From positions 1 to 64,000 of the forward strand of contig CAWCCT010000004.1 in the NCBI GenBank assembly GCA_963794165.1: a DNA stretch of 64,000 nt, in the 5' to 3' direction. The position numbers and the translations under genes were made by a program. The notes under the pieces were generated by a model. It made no database searches and was not told the DNA's origin. It saw only the letters and a program-made list of their open reading frames with translations. Shown here piece after piece: positions 51,465-59,600 of the stretch; the first letter of the stretch is position 1; every line of letters starts with the position of its first letter. The stretch comes from PALSA-350 sp963794165 (GTDB taxonomy: Bacteria > Acidobacteriota > Terriglobia > Terriglobales > Acidobacteriaceae).

Positions 51465-53672
51465 ATGTCAGACGGAGTATCACAAGCCGCTTGGAGTTCC
51501 TGGGCCCTTCCTTTTTGGGCCACGGCGGGATTGCTCGCGACTGCTTTGCTCTATCTCCGGGGCTGGCGCAAGATCCGCCGTACCCGGCCGCTTATCTTTC
51601 CTCCCTGGCGCGCATGGTGCTTCGTCGGTGGACTGGTTTCCCTGTGGATCGCGATTGCCTCGCCCCTCGACACTTTGGACGGTCTGCTGCTGATCGCCCA
51701 TATGACACAACATCTGATACTGATGTCGGTAGTACCACCGCTGCTGCTGCTGGGTGTGCCGGCTGTTCCGCTGCTGCGCGGGTTACCGCGCTCTGTGCTT
51801 CGCGATGGCCTGGGCCCTTTCTTTCGCAGCGCTGCCCTGCAGCGGGTGGCCCACGTGCTGACCCATCCCGTATTCGCATGGCTGGCCATGAATATCGCCT
51901 ATATCGGCTGGCACACGCCGCCGGCCTATGAATTAGCGCTGCGCTCTCCCGGCTGGCACGAGGTGGAGCATGCCTGCTTCCTGGGTACGTCCTTGCTCTT
52001 CTGGTTTCCTGTGATCCAGCCGTGGCCCAGCACCAGCCGTGGGTCGCGTTGGGCCATGCTGCCCTACCTGGTGGGCGCAGACCTGGTGAATACTGCGCTG
52101 TCCGGGTTCCTGACTTTCGCCGGAAGGGTAATCTACCCCAGCTATTCCGCTGTACCACGACTCTTTGGCTTTACTGCGCTCAGCGACCAGGTGGCGGCGG
52201 GCGCCCTGATGTGGGTGATCGGCTCTATCTTCTACCTGGTGCCACTGGGTGCGATTGCGATCCATCTGCTCTCGCCGCAAGCTCGACGTCTTTCGTCTGC
52301 GCCTTCTCCAGGAGGACGGGTGGTGACCCCGCAGACAGCGCGTTTCGATTTATTGCAGCTGCCGGTGATCGGCGGTTTTTTGCGTTGGCGCTATGGACGG
52401 ATGGCACTGCAGAGCGTTGCCTTTGTGCTTGCGGTGCTGGTGATTGCGGACGGGTTTCTGGGCCATTCCATGGGCGCGATGAACCTGGCCGGGATATTGC
52501 CCTGGACCTACGTCCGGGCGTTTGGGGTGATCGCGCTGCTGATCGTCGGAAATATTTTCTGCATGTCATGCCCCTTCATGCTGCCGCGGGAGCTGGGGCA
52601 CAGGCTCGGTTTCGCGAAGCTGAAGTGGCCCCGCTGGCTGCGCAGCAAGTGGATTGCGATTGCGCTGATGATTCTGTTCTTCTGGGCTTACGAGGCGTTT
52701 GATCTCTGGGATCACCCCCAGCGCACCGCGTGGCTTCTGATCGCGTACTTCGCCGCCGCCTTTGTGGTGGATACATTCTTTCGCGGAGCCAGCTTTTGTA
52801 AATATGTCTGTCCGCTGGGGCAGTTCAACTTCGCTGGCTCGCTGCTTTCGCCCTTCACGCTTGAGGCGCGCAGTGAGGCAACGTGCGATCGTTGCACTAC
52901 CCATGACTGCATTCGAGGGAACCAGCAACAGCGCGGCTGCGAGCTGCAACTTTACATGCCACAGAAGGCCGGCAACATGGACTGCACGCTGTGCATGGAT
53001 TGCGTCAAGGCTTGCCCCCATGACAACATTGGCCTCTTCGCCGTCGCTCCGGTTCGCGATGTGCTGCGCGATCCGGTCCGCTCTTCGATTGGCCGATTCT
53101 CCGCGCGCACGGATATTGCGGCGCTCGTTTTGGTGGTGGTGGTGGCTGCCTTCGTGAATGCCGCGGTGATGGTGGTTCCGATGGCTTTGGGAAGATACCT
53201 GGCACTGGTGGTCGCTTTAGCGGCGGTGGCAACGGCCCTGCTGGTGGCAGCCAACCCATCAAAAAGAGAACTCTTTTGCCGCTTCTCTCAGGCGCTGCTG
53301 CCTTTGGGGCTGGCCATGTGGGCTGCCCATCTGTTGTTTCATCTGTTCACCGGCTGGGCAACGCTGCCGCCCGCTCTCCATCAGGCCGCAACCGACCTTG
53401 GCGTGCATCTGCTGACGCCGGCTCAATGGGGAAGAGAGCTGCCGCTGCTGCCCGCCAATACAATGCTCTCGGTACAGCTTTTGCTGCTGGATGCCGGCCT
53501 GCTCCTCACGCTGTACCTGGGGTGGAGACTGGCGCAGCAATGGTCGGCGAGCGCCGGCCGGGCTGTTCTGCTGCTTTTGCCCTGGGCAAGCGTGGTCACT
53601 CTAGGCTATGCGGCAGGTGTGTGGGTCTTGCTCCAACCTATGCAGATGCGCGGCGTCATAATGAATCCATGA
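51465..53672 (+). CDS. CtaG-polyferredoxin fusion protein
   Basis: The 735-residue membrane protein joins two usually separate proteins. Residues 1-280 are a caa3_CtaG-type oxidase assembly protein (HMTQHLILM, YIGWHTPPAYEL, WHEVEHACF), which helps deliver copper. Residues 300-735 are a CcoG/FixG/NapH-type polyferredoxin: C366-x2-C369-P, C445-x3-C449-P, then C474, C477, C482, C492, and the second cluster C507-C510-C513-C517-P. CcoG is known to reduce Cu(II). It is the first gene of the group after the repeat, and the last bases overlap the next gene. Fusing copper delivery to a copper reductase fits an oxidase assembly role. Confidence 0.88.
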   Translation: MSDGVSQAAWSSWALPFWATAGLLATALLYLRGWRKIRRTRPLIFPPWRAWCFVGGLVSLWIAIASPLDTLDGLLLIAHMTQHLILMSVVPPLLLLGVPAVPLLRGLPRSVLRDGLGPFFRSAALQRVAHVLTHPVFAWLAMNIAYIGWHTPPAYELALRSPGWHEVEHACFLGTSLLFWFPVIQPWPSTSRGSRWAMLPYLVGADLVNTALSGFLTFAGRVIYPSYSAVPRLFGFTALSDQVAAGALMWVIGSIFYLVPLGAIAIHLLSPQARRLSSAPSPGGRVVTPQTARFDLLQLPVIGGFLRWRYGRMALQSVAFVLAVLVIADGFLGHSMGAMNLAGILPWTYVRAFGVIALLIVGNIFCMSCPFMLPRELGHRLGFAKLKWPRWLRSKWIAIALMILFFWAYEAFDLWDHPQRTAWLLIAYFAAAFVVDTFFRGASFCKYVCPLGQFNFAGSLLSPFTLEARSEATCDRCTTHDCIRGNQQQRGCELQLYMPQKAGNMDCTLCMDCVKACPHDNIGLFAVAPVRDVLRDPVRSSIGRFSARTDIAALVLVVVVAAFVNAAVMVVPMALGRYLALVVALAAVATALLVAANPSKRELFCRFSQALLPLGLAMWAAHLLFHLFTGWATLPPALHQAATDLGVHLLTPAQWGRELPLLPANTMLSVQLLLLDAGLLLTLYLGWRLAQQWSASAGRAVLLLLPWASVVTLGYAAGVWVLLQPMQMRGVIMNP

Positions 53673-54172
53673 AGGGTTTCGGTCCCCTGGCCGCCGCGCT
53701 GATGCTCGGGATGTGGGCGACAGCGGCACATGGCGATGGCGGGACGATGCTTCTCCACCAGGATGCCGGCGCCTTTACCATCACTCTCTTTGCTGCGCCG
53801 CAGCCGCTGCACGCCGGCGAGGCGGACCTGAGCGTGCTGGTGCAGGATCGAAGCAGCGGAGAAGTGTTGCTGGACCCGGTGGTAGATCTGTCCGTTGGAT
53901 CGCAAGCGCCGGTTCGGCTAACGAGAGGACAGGCGAGCAATCGTCTTTTGCAGGCAGCCGCGGTGCGTTTTGCCAACCCGGGCAAATGGCGGCTCACGTT
54001 GGTCGTCCGGCGCGGAGGGGACCTGGCTACCCTGAGCACGGAATGCACCGTCGAGCCCGATCGCTCGCGCGCCACCATGGTGTGGTTTTATGTGTTGTTG
54101 CCCGTCGGCATCATTCTGTTGTTCGTGATCCATCAGGTTTTGAAGCTTCGTTCCGAGGTGCAGGCAAAATGA
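53669..54172 (+). CDS. FixH/YtkA-like exported protein
   Basis: The 167-residue protein has a signal sequence (ALMLGMWATAAHG) and an Ig-like beta-sandwich (FTITLFAAPQPLHAGEADLS), resembling YtkA or FixH, and a C-terminal membrane anchor. In fixGHIS operons FixH follows FixG, and here it follows the FixG-like fusion. It overlaps the previous gene by four bases. It probably assists copper insertion; metal-binding residues are few (His30 region) so this is tentative. Confidence 0.65.
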   Translation: MKGFGPLAAALMLGMWATAAHGDGGTMLLHQDAGAFTITLFAAPQPLHAGEADLSVLVQDRSSGEVLLDPVVDLSVGSQAPVRLTRGQASNRLLQAAAVRFANPGKWRLTLVVRRGGDLATLSTECTVEPDRSRATMVWFYVLLPVGIILLFVIHQVLKLRSEVQAK

Positions 54173-54459
54173 TCCACGCGCCAAATCCGCTGATTGCGAT
54201 GGGGGTGGTAGCGTCCACTGCCGCCACGGACGCGGTCTACGTGCTGTTCACTGCGGCAGTGGCCGCGCGCCGCAGGAGTGTCGCGGCCAGCTGGAGCAGC
54301 ATCTGGTACCTGCTTTCTGCCTTCGCGGTGATTAGCTACACCGGCAACCCGATCTACGTAGTCTTCGCTGCGGGAGGGTCGTGGTTGGGCGCATTCGGCG
54401 CCGTGACTTGGTTAGGCACTGCTGACGTCAAAAGTGCCTCCGCCAAACCACACGGCTAG
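54169..54459 (+). CDS. Small membrane protein, 96 residues
   Basis: The 96-residue protein (MIHAPNPLIAMGVVASTAAT) has about three hydrophobic stretches. It starts inside the previous stop (ATGA) and is therefore part of the same operon. I do not recognise it. A helper of the copper or oxidase group is the likely context-based role. Confidence 0.6.
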   Translation: MIHAPNPLIAMGVVASTAATDAVYVLFTAAVAARRRSVAASWSSIWYLLSAFAVISYTGNPIYVVFAAGGSWLGAFGAVTWLGTADVKSASAKPHG

Positions 54460-54483
54460 TCTGAATGTGGTAACTTTTCGACC

Positions 54484-54864
54484 ATGACAGAAACCGTGGC
54501 AATCCCAACGCACTCCAAGTGGAACGACATCGAGATTGAAAACCTGAACCCGCTGATAGGGCGGCAAATGCTTGTCGGCACCAACGTGATGGTGGCGCGG
54601 GTACTGTTCAAGAAGGGCGGCAAGGTGCCCATGCACAGCCATCACAACGAGCAAGTCACGTACATCCTTGAAGGCGCATTGCAGTTCATTATCGACAACC
54701 GCGAAATTACTGTCCGCGCCGGGGAAGTGCTGTGCATCCCTCCCAACGTGCCGCACGAGGCGCTCGCGCTCGAGGACACGGTAGACCTGGACATCTTCAA
54801 CCCGCCGCGCCAGGACTGGCTCAATAAAGAAGACGCCTACCTGCGGCAGACTGTGACCAAGTAG
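54484..54864 (+). CDS. Single-domain cupin protein
   Basis: The 126-residue cupin has the two motifs PMHSHHNEQVTYILEGAL (His, His, Glu) and the later PPNVPHEAL. It should bind a metal. Its partner is the SDR gene that overlaps its stop by one base. The substrate is unknown. Confidence 0.85.
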   Translation: MTETVAIPTHSKWNDIEIENLNPLIGRQMLVGTNVMVARVLFKKGGKVPMHSHHNEQVTYILEGALQFIIDNREITVRAGEVLCIPPNVPHEALALEDTVDLDIFNPPRQDWLNKEDAYLRQTVTK

Positions 54865-55652
54865 TGGATCTCGGACTCAAAGGCCGCAGTGTCATCGTCG
54901 CGGCCTCGAGCGATGGTATCGCGCGCGCCGCAGCCGAGAAGTTTGCTGCTGAAGGAGCGAGAGTGGCTATGTGCTCGCGCAATGCCGCCAAGCTGAACGC
55001 GGCCGCGGCAGGGATTCGCGACCACTATCGCACCGAAGTACTTGTGCAGCCGCTGGATGTGACCGATGCCGAGGCGGTGGACGCATTTGTGAAACATGTG
55101 GCGCAAGAGTTCGGCGGGGTTGACGTTTGCGTGACCAACGCTGGTGGACCACCGGCGAAGATGTTCCTGGCCACCACCACCGCGGAGTGGCATCGTGCGG
55201 TGGAGCTGAACTTCATGAGCGTGATCCACTTTGCCCGCGCGGTTTTGCCCTGGATGCAGAAGAGCCGCTGGGGCAGATTGGTGACGATTACGTCCATCAC
55301 CGTGCGCCAGCCGTTCTCTGACCTTATTTATTCCAATGCTGTGCGAGCGGGAGTTCTTGGTTTGGTCAAGAGCCTTTCCAACGAGTTTGGTAAGGACGGC
55401 ATTACGGTTAACAATGTTGCGCCGGGCTACACTGCCACCGAGCGCCTGAAGGAGCTCATCGCCAGGCGGGCCCAGGAGGTGGGAATCAGTTCCGCAGACT
55501 TCGAAGCGCGTCTGGCAGCTGAGACGCCGCTTCAGCGTGTGGGGCAGCCCGAGGAAGTGGCCGACGCCATCGTCTGGCTGGCATCGGAACGCGCCTCATT
55601 TATTACTGGTCAGACGCTGCTGGTAGATGGCGGCGCGTTTAAGGGCCTTTAA
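54864..55652 (+). CDS. Short-chain dehydrogenase/reductase
   Basis: The 262-residue SDR has a cofactor loop of slightly unusual form (VIVAASSDGIARAAAEKFAA, where TGxxxGIG is normal) and an altered active site: YSNAVRAG lacks the usual YxxxK lysine (YxxxV). It ends with GQTLLVDGGAF. The GTG start at 54864 overlaps the cupin stop. Because the Lys of the catalytic motif is missing, activity is uncertain. Confidence 0.85.
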   Translation: MDLGLKGRSVIVAASSDGIARAAAEKFAAEGARVAMCSRNAAKLNAAAAGIRDHYRTEVLVQPLDVTDAEAVDAFVKHVAQEFGGVDVCVTNAGGPPAKMFLATTTAEWHRAVELNFMSVIHFARAVLPWMQKSRWGRLVTITSITVRQPFSDLIYSNAVRAGVLGLVKSLSNEFGKDGITVNNVAPGYTATERLKELIARRAQEVGISSADFEARLAAETPLQRVGQPEEVADAIVWLASERASFITGQTLLVDGGAFKGL

Positions 55653-55707
55653 TCATCGTGCATCAGGATTTTACAACCCTTAATGAAAGCGCCTCCGTCC
55701 GCTACAC

Positions 55708-55901
55708 GCTCTGATGCTTTGTATCAGGGCCCGACTTTAGTCGGGCCATTAAGACCACAAAGACCTGGGCTTTAGCCCCTGAGGGAATTGTCACCGGGAA
55801 TATTTTCCGCGGGATGCGCCGTAGCAGGGGCTGAAGCCCAATCACTTTCAATTCTTGGCGGCCCGACTGAAGTCGGGGCCTGATACAAAGCATCAGAGCG
55901 G
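55708..55901. repeat. Palindromic repeat, family C, copy 2
   Basis: GCTCTGATGCTTTGTATCAGG at the start is matched inverted at 55879-55901. Inside lie CCCGACTTTAGTCGGG and GGGCTTTAGCCCC-type hairpins. It fills most of the 284-base gap between convergent genes and is related in core sequence to the copy at 36751-36852. Confidence 0.85.
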
Positions 55902-55936
55902 TTACCCGCATAAAGAGCGGTCCGCAGCACGATTGA

Positions 55937-56461
55937 TCACCGCAGAAACTGGTCAACGTAATCCTCTCCCAGCCCGACTGCTGAAAAGTGGCGGCGGCAA
56001 AGATCAATCTTGGTAAACACGTCTTCATATCCCAGAACCTTGCCATCCGGGTCGACATAGATCATGGCGCCGTTTACCTGAAACAGCGTAATCATCTCCG
56101 GAACATCGGCTTCGACCACCAGCGTATGCGTCTCGCCGGGAGTCTCATACACATAAGACCCTTCGGTAGCCGTCCAATCATGTTCCAGGTAGTGCCAACT
56201 GCCCTTGAGGACGAAGCCATGAACAGGCTGAGGATGCCGGTGGCGCGAAAGCACGCCCGATTTGCGCACCCGCAGAAGATTCATCCAGTAGCCTCGGCTT
56301 GCCGAAAGGCAAAGTGGACGAAACCAGACATTTTCCGCCTGCGGCACCCACAAGCGCTCGTCCGTAGGAACGGCGTTGGGAATGACCAGCTCAGGAAAGC
56401 TTTCCTTCGGCTGTGGGTGCCGGTAGGGAATTCGCGTCTGGTCCACCACTTGGTTGCTCAT
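55937..56461 (-). CDS. Cupin of the 2,4'-dihydroxyacetophenone dioxygenase family
   Basis: The 174-residue cupin carries the metal-binding pattern in SRHRHPQPVHGFVLKGSWHY and a second motif around TPGETHTLVVEAD. The family includes 2,4'-dihydroxyacetophenone dioxygenase and ChrR-like cupins. It is the last gene of the GH97-SDR-cupin operon, 15 bases from the SDR gene. A role in oxidising a sugar-linked aromatic is possible but not shown. Confidence 0.82.
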   Translation of the reverse strand: MSNQVVDQTRIPYRHPQPKESFPELVIPNAVPTDERLWVPQAENVWFRPLCLSASRGYWMNLLRVRKSGVLSRHRHPQPVHGFVLKGSWHYLEHDWTATEGSYVYETPGETHTLVVEADVPEMITLFQVNGAMIYVDPDGKVLGYEDVFTKIDLCRRHFSAVGLGEDYVDQFLR

Positions 56462-56476
56462 AGTTGATCCTCTCCT

Positions 56477-57184
56477 TCACATTGCTGCGTAGCCGCCATC
56501 GATGGGCAAGATTGCCCCGGTGATGAACCGTGCTGCCGGGGAACAAAGAAAGACAGCCGCGCCGCCGATATCGCCCGGTTCGCCCCACCGCTGCATCGGT
56601 GTGCGGTCGAGAAGGACGGCGGAACGGACCTCATCCTCAACCAAGCTGCGAGTCAGCTCAGTGGCAATCCAGCCCGGAGCCACGGCGTTCACCCTTATGC
56701 CTTCAGGCGCCCACGCAACAGCCAGGGCCTTCGTCAATTGTGCCACTCCGCCCTTGGAGGCGGTGTAGGCAGGGACCGAGGGGCCACCGAAGAACGAGAG
56801 CATCGACGCGGTATTGACAATGGCGCCGCGGGCGGCCGCAAGCTTCGGGCGCGCGGCCACGCACATGCGCATGGTCCCGGTCAGATTCACATCGATTACT
56901 TTCTGAAAAGTCTCTATTTCGTATTCGGCACCGTTGCGAAAGATCACGCCGGCGCAATTAATCAGCGCGGCTAATTCATTGAACGGCGCCAGCACCTCCG
57001 CCACGGAGGCGGCCGAGGTAACGTCGAGTTTTACCGCCGCGAGACCCTCTCGCTGAGGAACGCGAGAGACCTGCTCATCGGTCAGCCCGGTCACGGTTAC
57101 ATCGTAACCGTCATTGAGCATCGCGGTTGCGATGCCAAACCCAATTCCCGTTGTGCCACCGGTGACGATCGCCTTTGGCTTCAT
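56477..57184 (-). CDS. Short-chain dehydrogenase/reductase
   Basis: The 235-residue SDR is complete: the cofactor motif TGGTTGIG, NCAG near INCAGVIF, the Ser in NTASMLSF, and the active-site YTASKGG. It ends LPIDGGYAAM. It starts within the GH97 stop (ATGA overlap), so the two genes are co-translated. It may oxidise a sugar released by the GH97 enzyme. Confidence 0.9.
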   Translation of the reverse strand: MKPKAIVTGGTTGIGFGIATAMLNDGYDVTVTGLTDEQVSRVPQREGLAAVKLDVTSAASVAEVLAPFNELAALINCAGVIFRNGAEYEIETFQKVIDVNLTGTMRMCVAARPKLAAARGAIVNTASMLSFFGGPSVPAYTASKGGVAQLTKALAVAWAPEGIRVNAVAPGWIATELTRSLVEDEVRSAVLLDRTPMQRWGEPGDIGGAAVFLCSPAARFITGAILPIDGGYAAM

Positions 57185-59175
57185 GGGGCAGCCGGATGGA
57201 TCCAGATGGCATTGCCTCCGCCGGAAACCATGTGGACGTCGAGAGTTGTGGTGCGATCGACCGGCCGCTTGCTGAAGGTAATGTGGGTTGCATTGACGGC
57301 GGCGTCGGGAGCATCGGCATAAATTTCGGCGACATACTTGCCCTCGCCCAGGAAGTTAAGCGGTACCCTGGTGTCTCGCTCTTCCCAGTTAGTCAGCGAG
57401 CCGACATACCAATCGTTGCCGCTCCTTCGTGCCAGCGTTATGTACCGCATGGGGAGTCCATCAATGACATGCACTTCATCCCACGTCGCCGGCACCTGCT
57501 TAATGAAGTCAAAAGCCTGCTGTCCCTTGTACTGTTCAGGATAGTCGGAAACCATTTCCAACGGGCTTTCGAAGACCACGTACAACGCCAACTCCTGTGC
57601 CCGGGTCCCCAGGGACATCGGCATTACATTGCGCGCGATGAAATTTTCCAGGTTGGTGTTGTTGAACGCGCCTGGGGTGTAATCCATGGGACCGGCAAGC
57701 ATGCGGGTGAAGGGAAGTGTGGTGTTGTGAATCGGGGTCACACGGTCGGACCACTTGGAGTACTCCTTGCCCATCACTCCTTCGCGCGTTATCAGATTAG
57801 GATACGTGCGGCGCAAGCCATCGGGCTTGAAAGCCCCGTGGTAATCGATCATGAGGTGATGCTCGGCAGCTTTCTCTACCACGCGGTGATACCAGTCGAC
57901 CATCCACTGATCGTCGCGGTTCATAAAGTCGATCTTGACCCCGGCGACGCCCCACTGTTCGAAGAGCGGGAAGGCCTGGTCCATGTATTTGTCGATCGAG
58001 GTCCAGTGCGACCAAAGCCAGATGCGAACATGTTTTTCCTTCGCATAGCGCAGCAATTCGGGGAGATCGACGGCAGGATTGAAGTGAGTAATGTCGGCCG
58101 GATCGGCATAATCGCCGGGCTTCGCTGTAGGAGTAGGAGCGGCCCAGCCAGCGTCGATCAGCATGTAGGGAAAGCCCGAATCCGAAGCGAAGTCAATGTA
58201 ATGCTTTAAGGTTGCGGTGTTCATTCCCGGGGTGAAACTTACTCTGGTAGCGGCGTCGCCCGACCACCAGTCCCAGGCGGATTTGCCGGCGCGAATCCAT
58301 GAGGTGTCGGCAATCTTCGACGGGGGGTTCAGGTTAAGGATGATATTGGACTCGATCAGGCGCCCGGGGGTGTCGCCAATCATCAGCACGCGCCACGGAG
58401 TATGGAATGGAGTGCCGGTTTCGACGGCAACGTCGGGCGCGTCCACTTTTGGCGAGAGCACGGCCTTGAGGGTGTGAAGCGGTTTGTCGCTGCGCAGATA
58501 CATACCGGCATAGTTGTCGATGTTGGCTTCAGTGATGGCCATCCAGCCGGTACCAGGTACTTCGGCAAGCAATGGCAAGGCGACCAACCAGTCAGGATGG
58601 AGTCCGCCGACGGTCCTCATCTGGTAGTCGTCTTCATAGGATGACTGGAAACCCTTGAGCACCAGCGGGTAGAGAGTCGCATCGTTGCTGTACCGGAACT
58701 GGGTCCGCTCGCCGGTAATTAGCACTTTGTCGATGGAGCCCTGTTGGGGAACGACGTAGCGAAAGGCCACTCCGTCGTCGAAGGCTCGTACCTCAAGCGA
58801 CAGCCGGATTCCCGATTCGTCTTCGAAATCCGCGGCGACGCTGTTGTAGTGGTCGCGGACTTCCTTCGTCTTACCCACCGGAATGGAGTAGCTGTCGTCG
58901 ATGCTAGCCGGCTTCGCGCTCACGCTGTGCATGCCGGGACCGAGCGCGGGCTGCCCCTGGAGGTCCAGGCCAAGTTCCGATGGATCGATGAGGGGCTTGT
59001 TATGGAAGGTGACGGAGTAGGTAAGAGCAGCCTTTCCGAGCGATGCTGGAGAAAGAACAAACACGATCTGACCGTTGGGCGAGGCGACCTGCAAGGGGTT
59101 CGGGCCGGCACTCTGCGCATCCGCGACGCCCGCGGCGGTGAGGGAAAACAGGATGGCGAGCCGAAGAGGGAGCAT
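57181..59175 (-). CDS. GH97 glycoside hydrolase
   Basis: The exported 664-residue enzyme starts MLPLRLAILFSLTAAGVADA, a signal peptide. The N-terminal beta-sandwich is followed by a TIM barrel with GVAGVKIDFMNRDDQ, where the Asp in KIDFM matches the nucleophile position of retaining GH97 members, and REGVMGKEY supplies the acid/base Glu. GH97 includes alpha-glucosidases and alpha-galactosidases; the retaining pattern hints at the galactosidase side. It is the first gene of the operon. Confidence 0.9.
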   Translation of the reverse strand: MLPLRLAILFSLTAAGVADAQSAGPNPLQVASPNGQIVFVLSPASLGKAALTYSVTFHNKPLIDPSELGLDLQGQPALGPGMHSVSAKPASIDDSYSIPVGKTKEVRDHYNSVAADFEDESGIRLSLEVRAFDDGVAFRYVVPQQGSIDKVLITGERTQFRYSNDATLYPLVLKGFQSSYEDDYQMRTVGGLHPDWLVALPLLAEVPGTGWMAITEANIDNYAGMYLRSDKPLHTLKAVLSPKVDAPDVAVETGTPFHTPWRVLMIGDTPGRLIESNIILNLNPPSKIADTSWIRAGKSAWDWWSGDAATRVSFTPGMNTATLKHYIDFASDSGFPYMLIDAGWAAPTPTAKPGDYADPADITHFNPAVDLPELLRYAKEKHVRIWLWSHWTSIDKYMDQAFPLFEQWGVAGVKIDFMNRDDQWMVDWYHRVVEKAAEHHLMIDYHGAFKPDGLRRTYPNLITREGVMGKEYSKWSDRVTPIHNTTLPFTRMLAGPMDYTPGAFNNTNLENFIARNVMPMSLGTRAQELALYVVFESPLEMVSDYPEQYKGQQAFDFIKQVPATWDEVHVIDGLPMRYITLARRSGNDWYVGSLTNWEERDTRVPLNFLGEGKYVAEIYADAPDAAVNATHITFSKRPVDRTTTLDVHMVSGGGNAIWIHPAAP

Positions 59176-59270
59176 AGTTTCTCCGGCTCGAATGGTATTA
59201 CAAAGGCCGATTTGGCTCCAACCGGCCTCCTGTCTGGGTTTTTTCTCCAAAACTTTCTGCAGATCCGCAA

Positions 59271-59550
59271 TTATTGCGGTGGAAAGCCCTTAAACATCCT
59301 GGCGATATCACTGTCCAGAGACTTGGTCTTCTCGGTCGCGTTGTTTGACAGATCCTCCGTAGCCAGACCTCTCCAAAGCAGATTTTTGGAATTGCCATCG
59401 AACAGGTCGAAGACCAGGTTGGCCACTGGTTGGTTGTGGTGGTTGTGGCGTCGCCCAACCCACCAGGATTTCCCAAGCCAACCGCATCCCCACCCGCCTG
59501 GTCCGGATAGCGCCTGGAACTGTTAAAAATTTCGCTATTTCGCAACCCAT
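59271..59550 (-). pseudogene. DUF4136-like lipoprotein remnant
   Basis: On the minus strand the segment VANLVFDLFDG, LLWRGLATEDLSNN and DSDIARMFKGFPPQ, ending at the stop near 59271, matches the C-terminus of a DUF4136 lipoprotein. Upstream, the expected GG-TTTTT linker (GGLGDATTTTTNQ) lies in another frame, and the N-terminal half including the lipobox is missing. It is a broken gene fragment in the 425-base gap between GH97 and the NADH dehydrogenase gene. Confidence 0.6.
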
Positions 59551-59600
59551 GCAACCGTCCGGACATATAAATAAGCAGAACGACTGCATCGGAGGCTTGC

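Noticed and set aside
57175..58209. 344-codon open frame antisense to GH97
   Set aside because: No domain, starts inside the SDR-GH97 overlap, and the sense strand has catalytic motifs.
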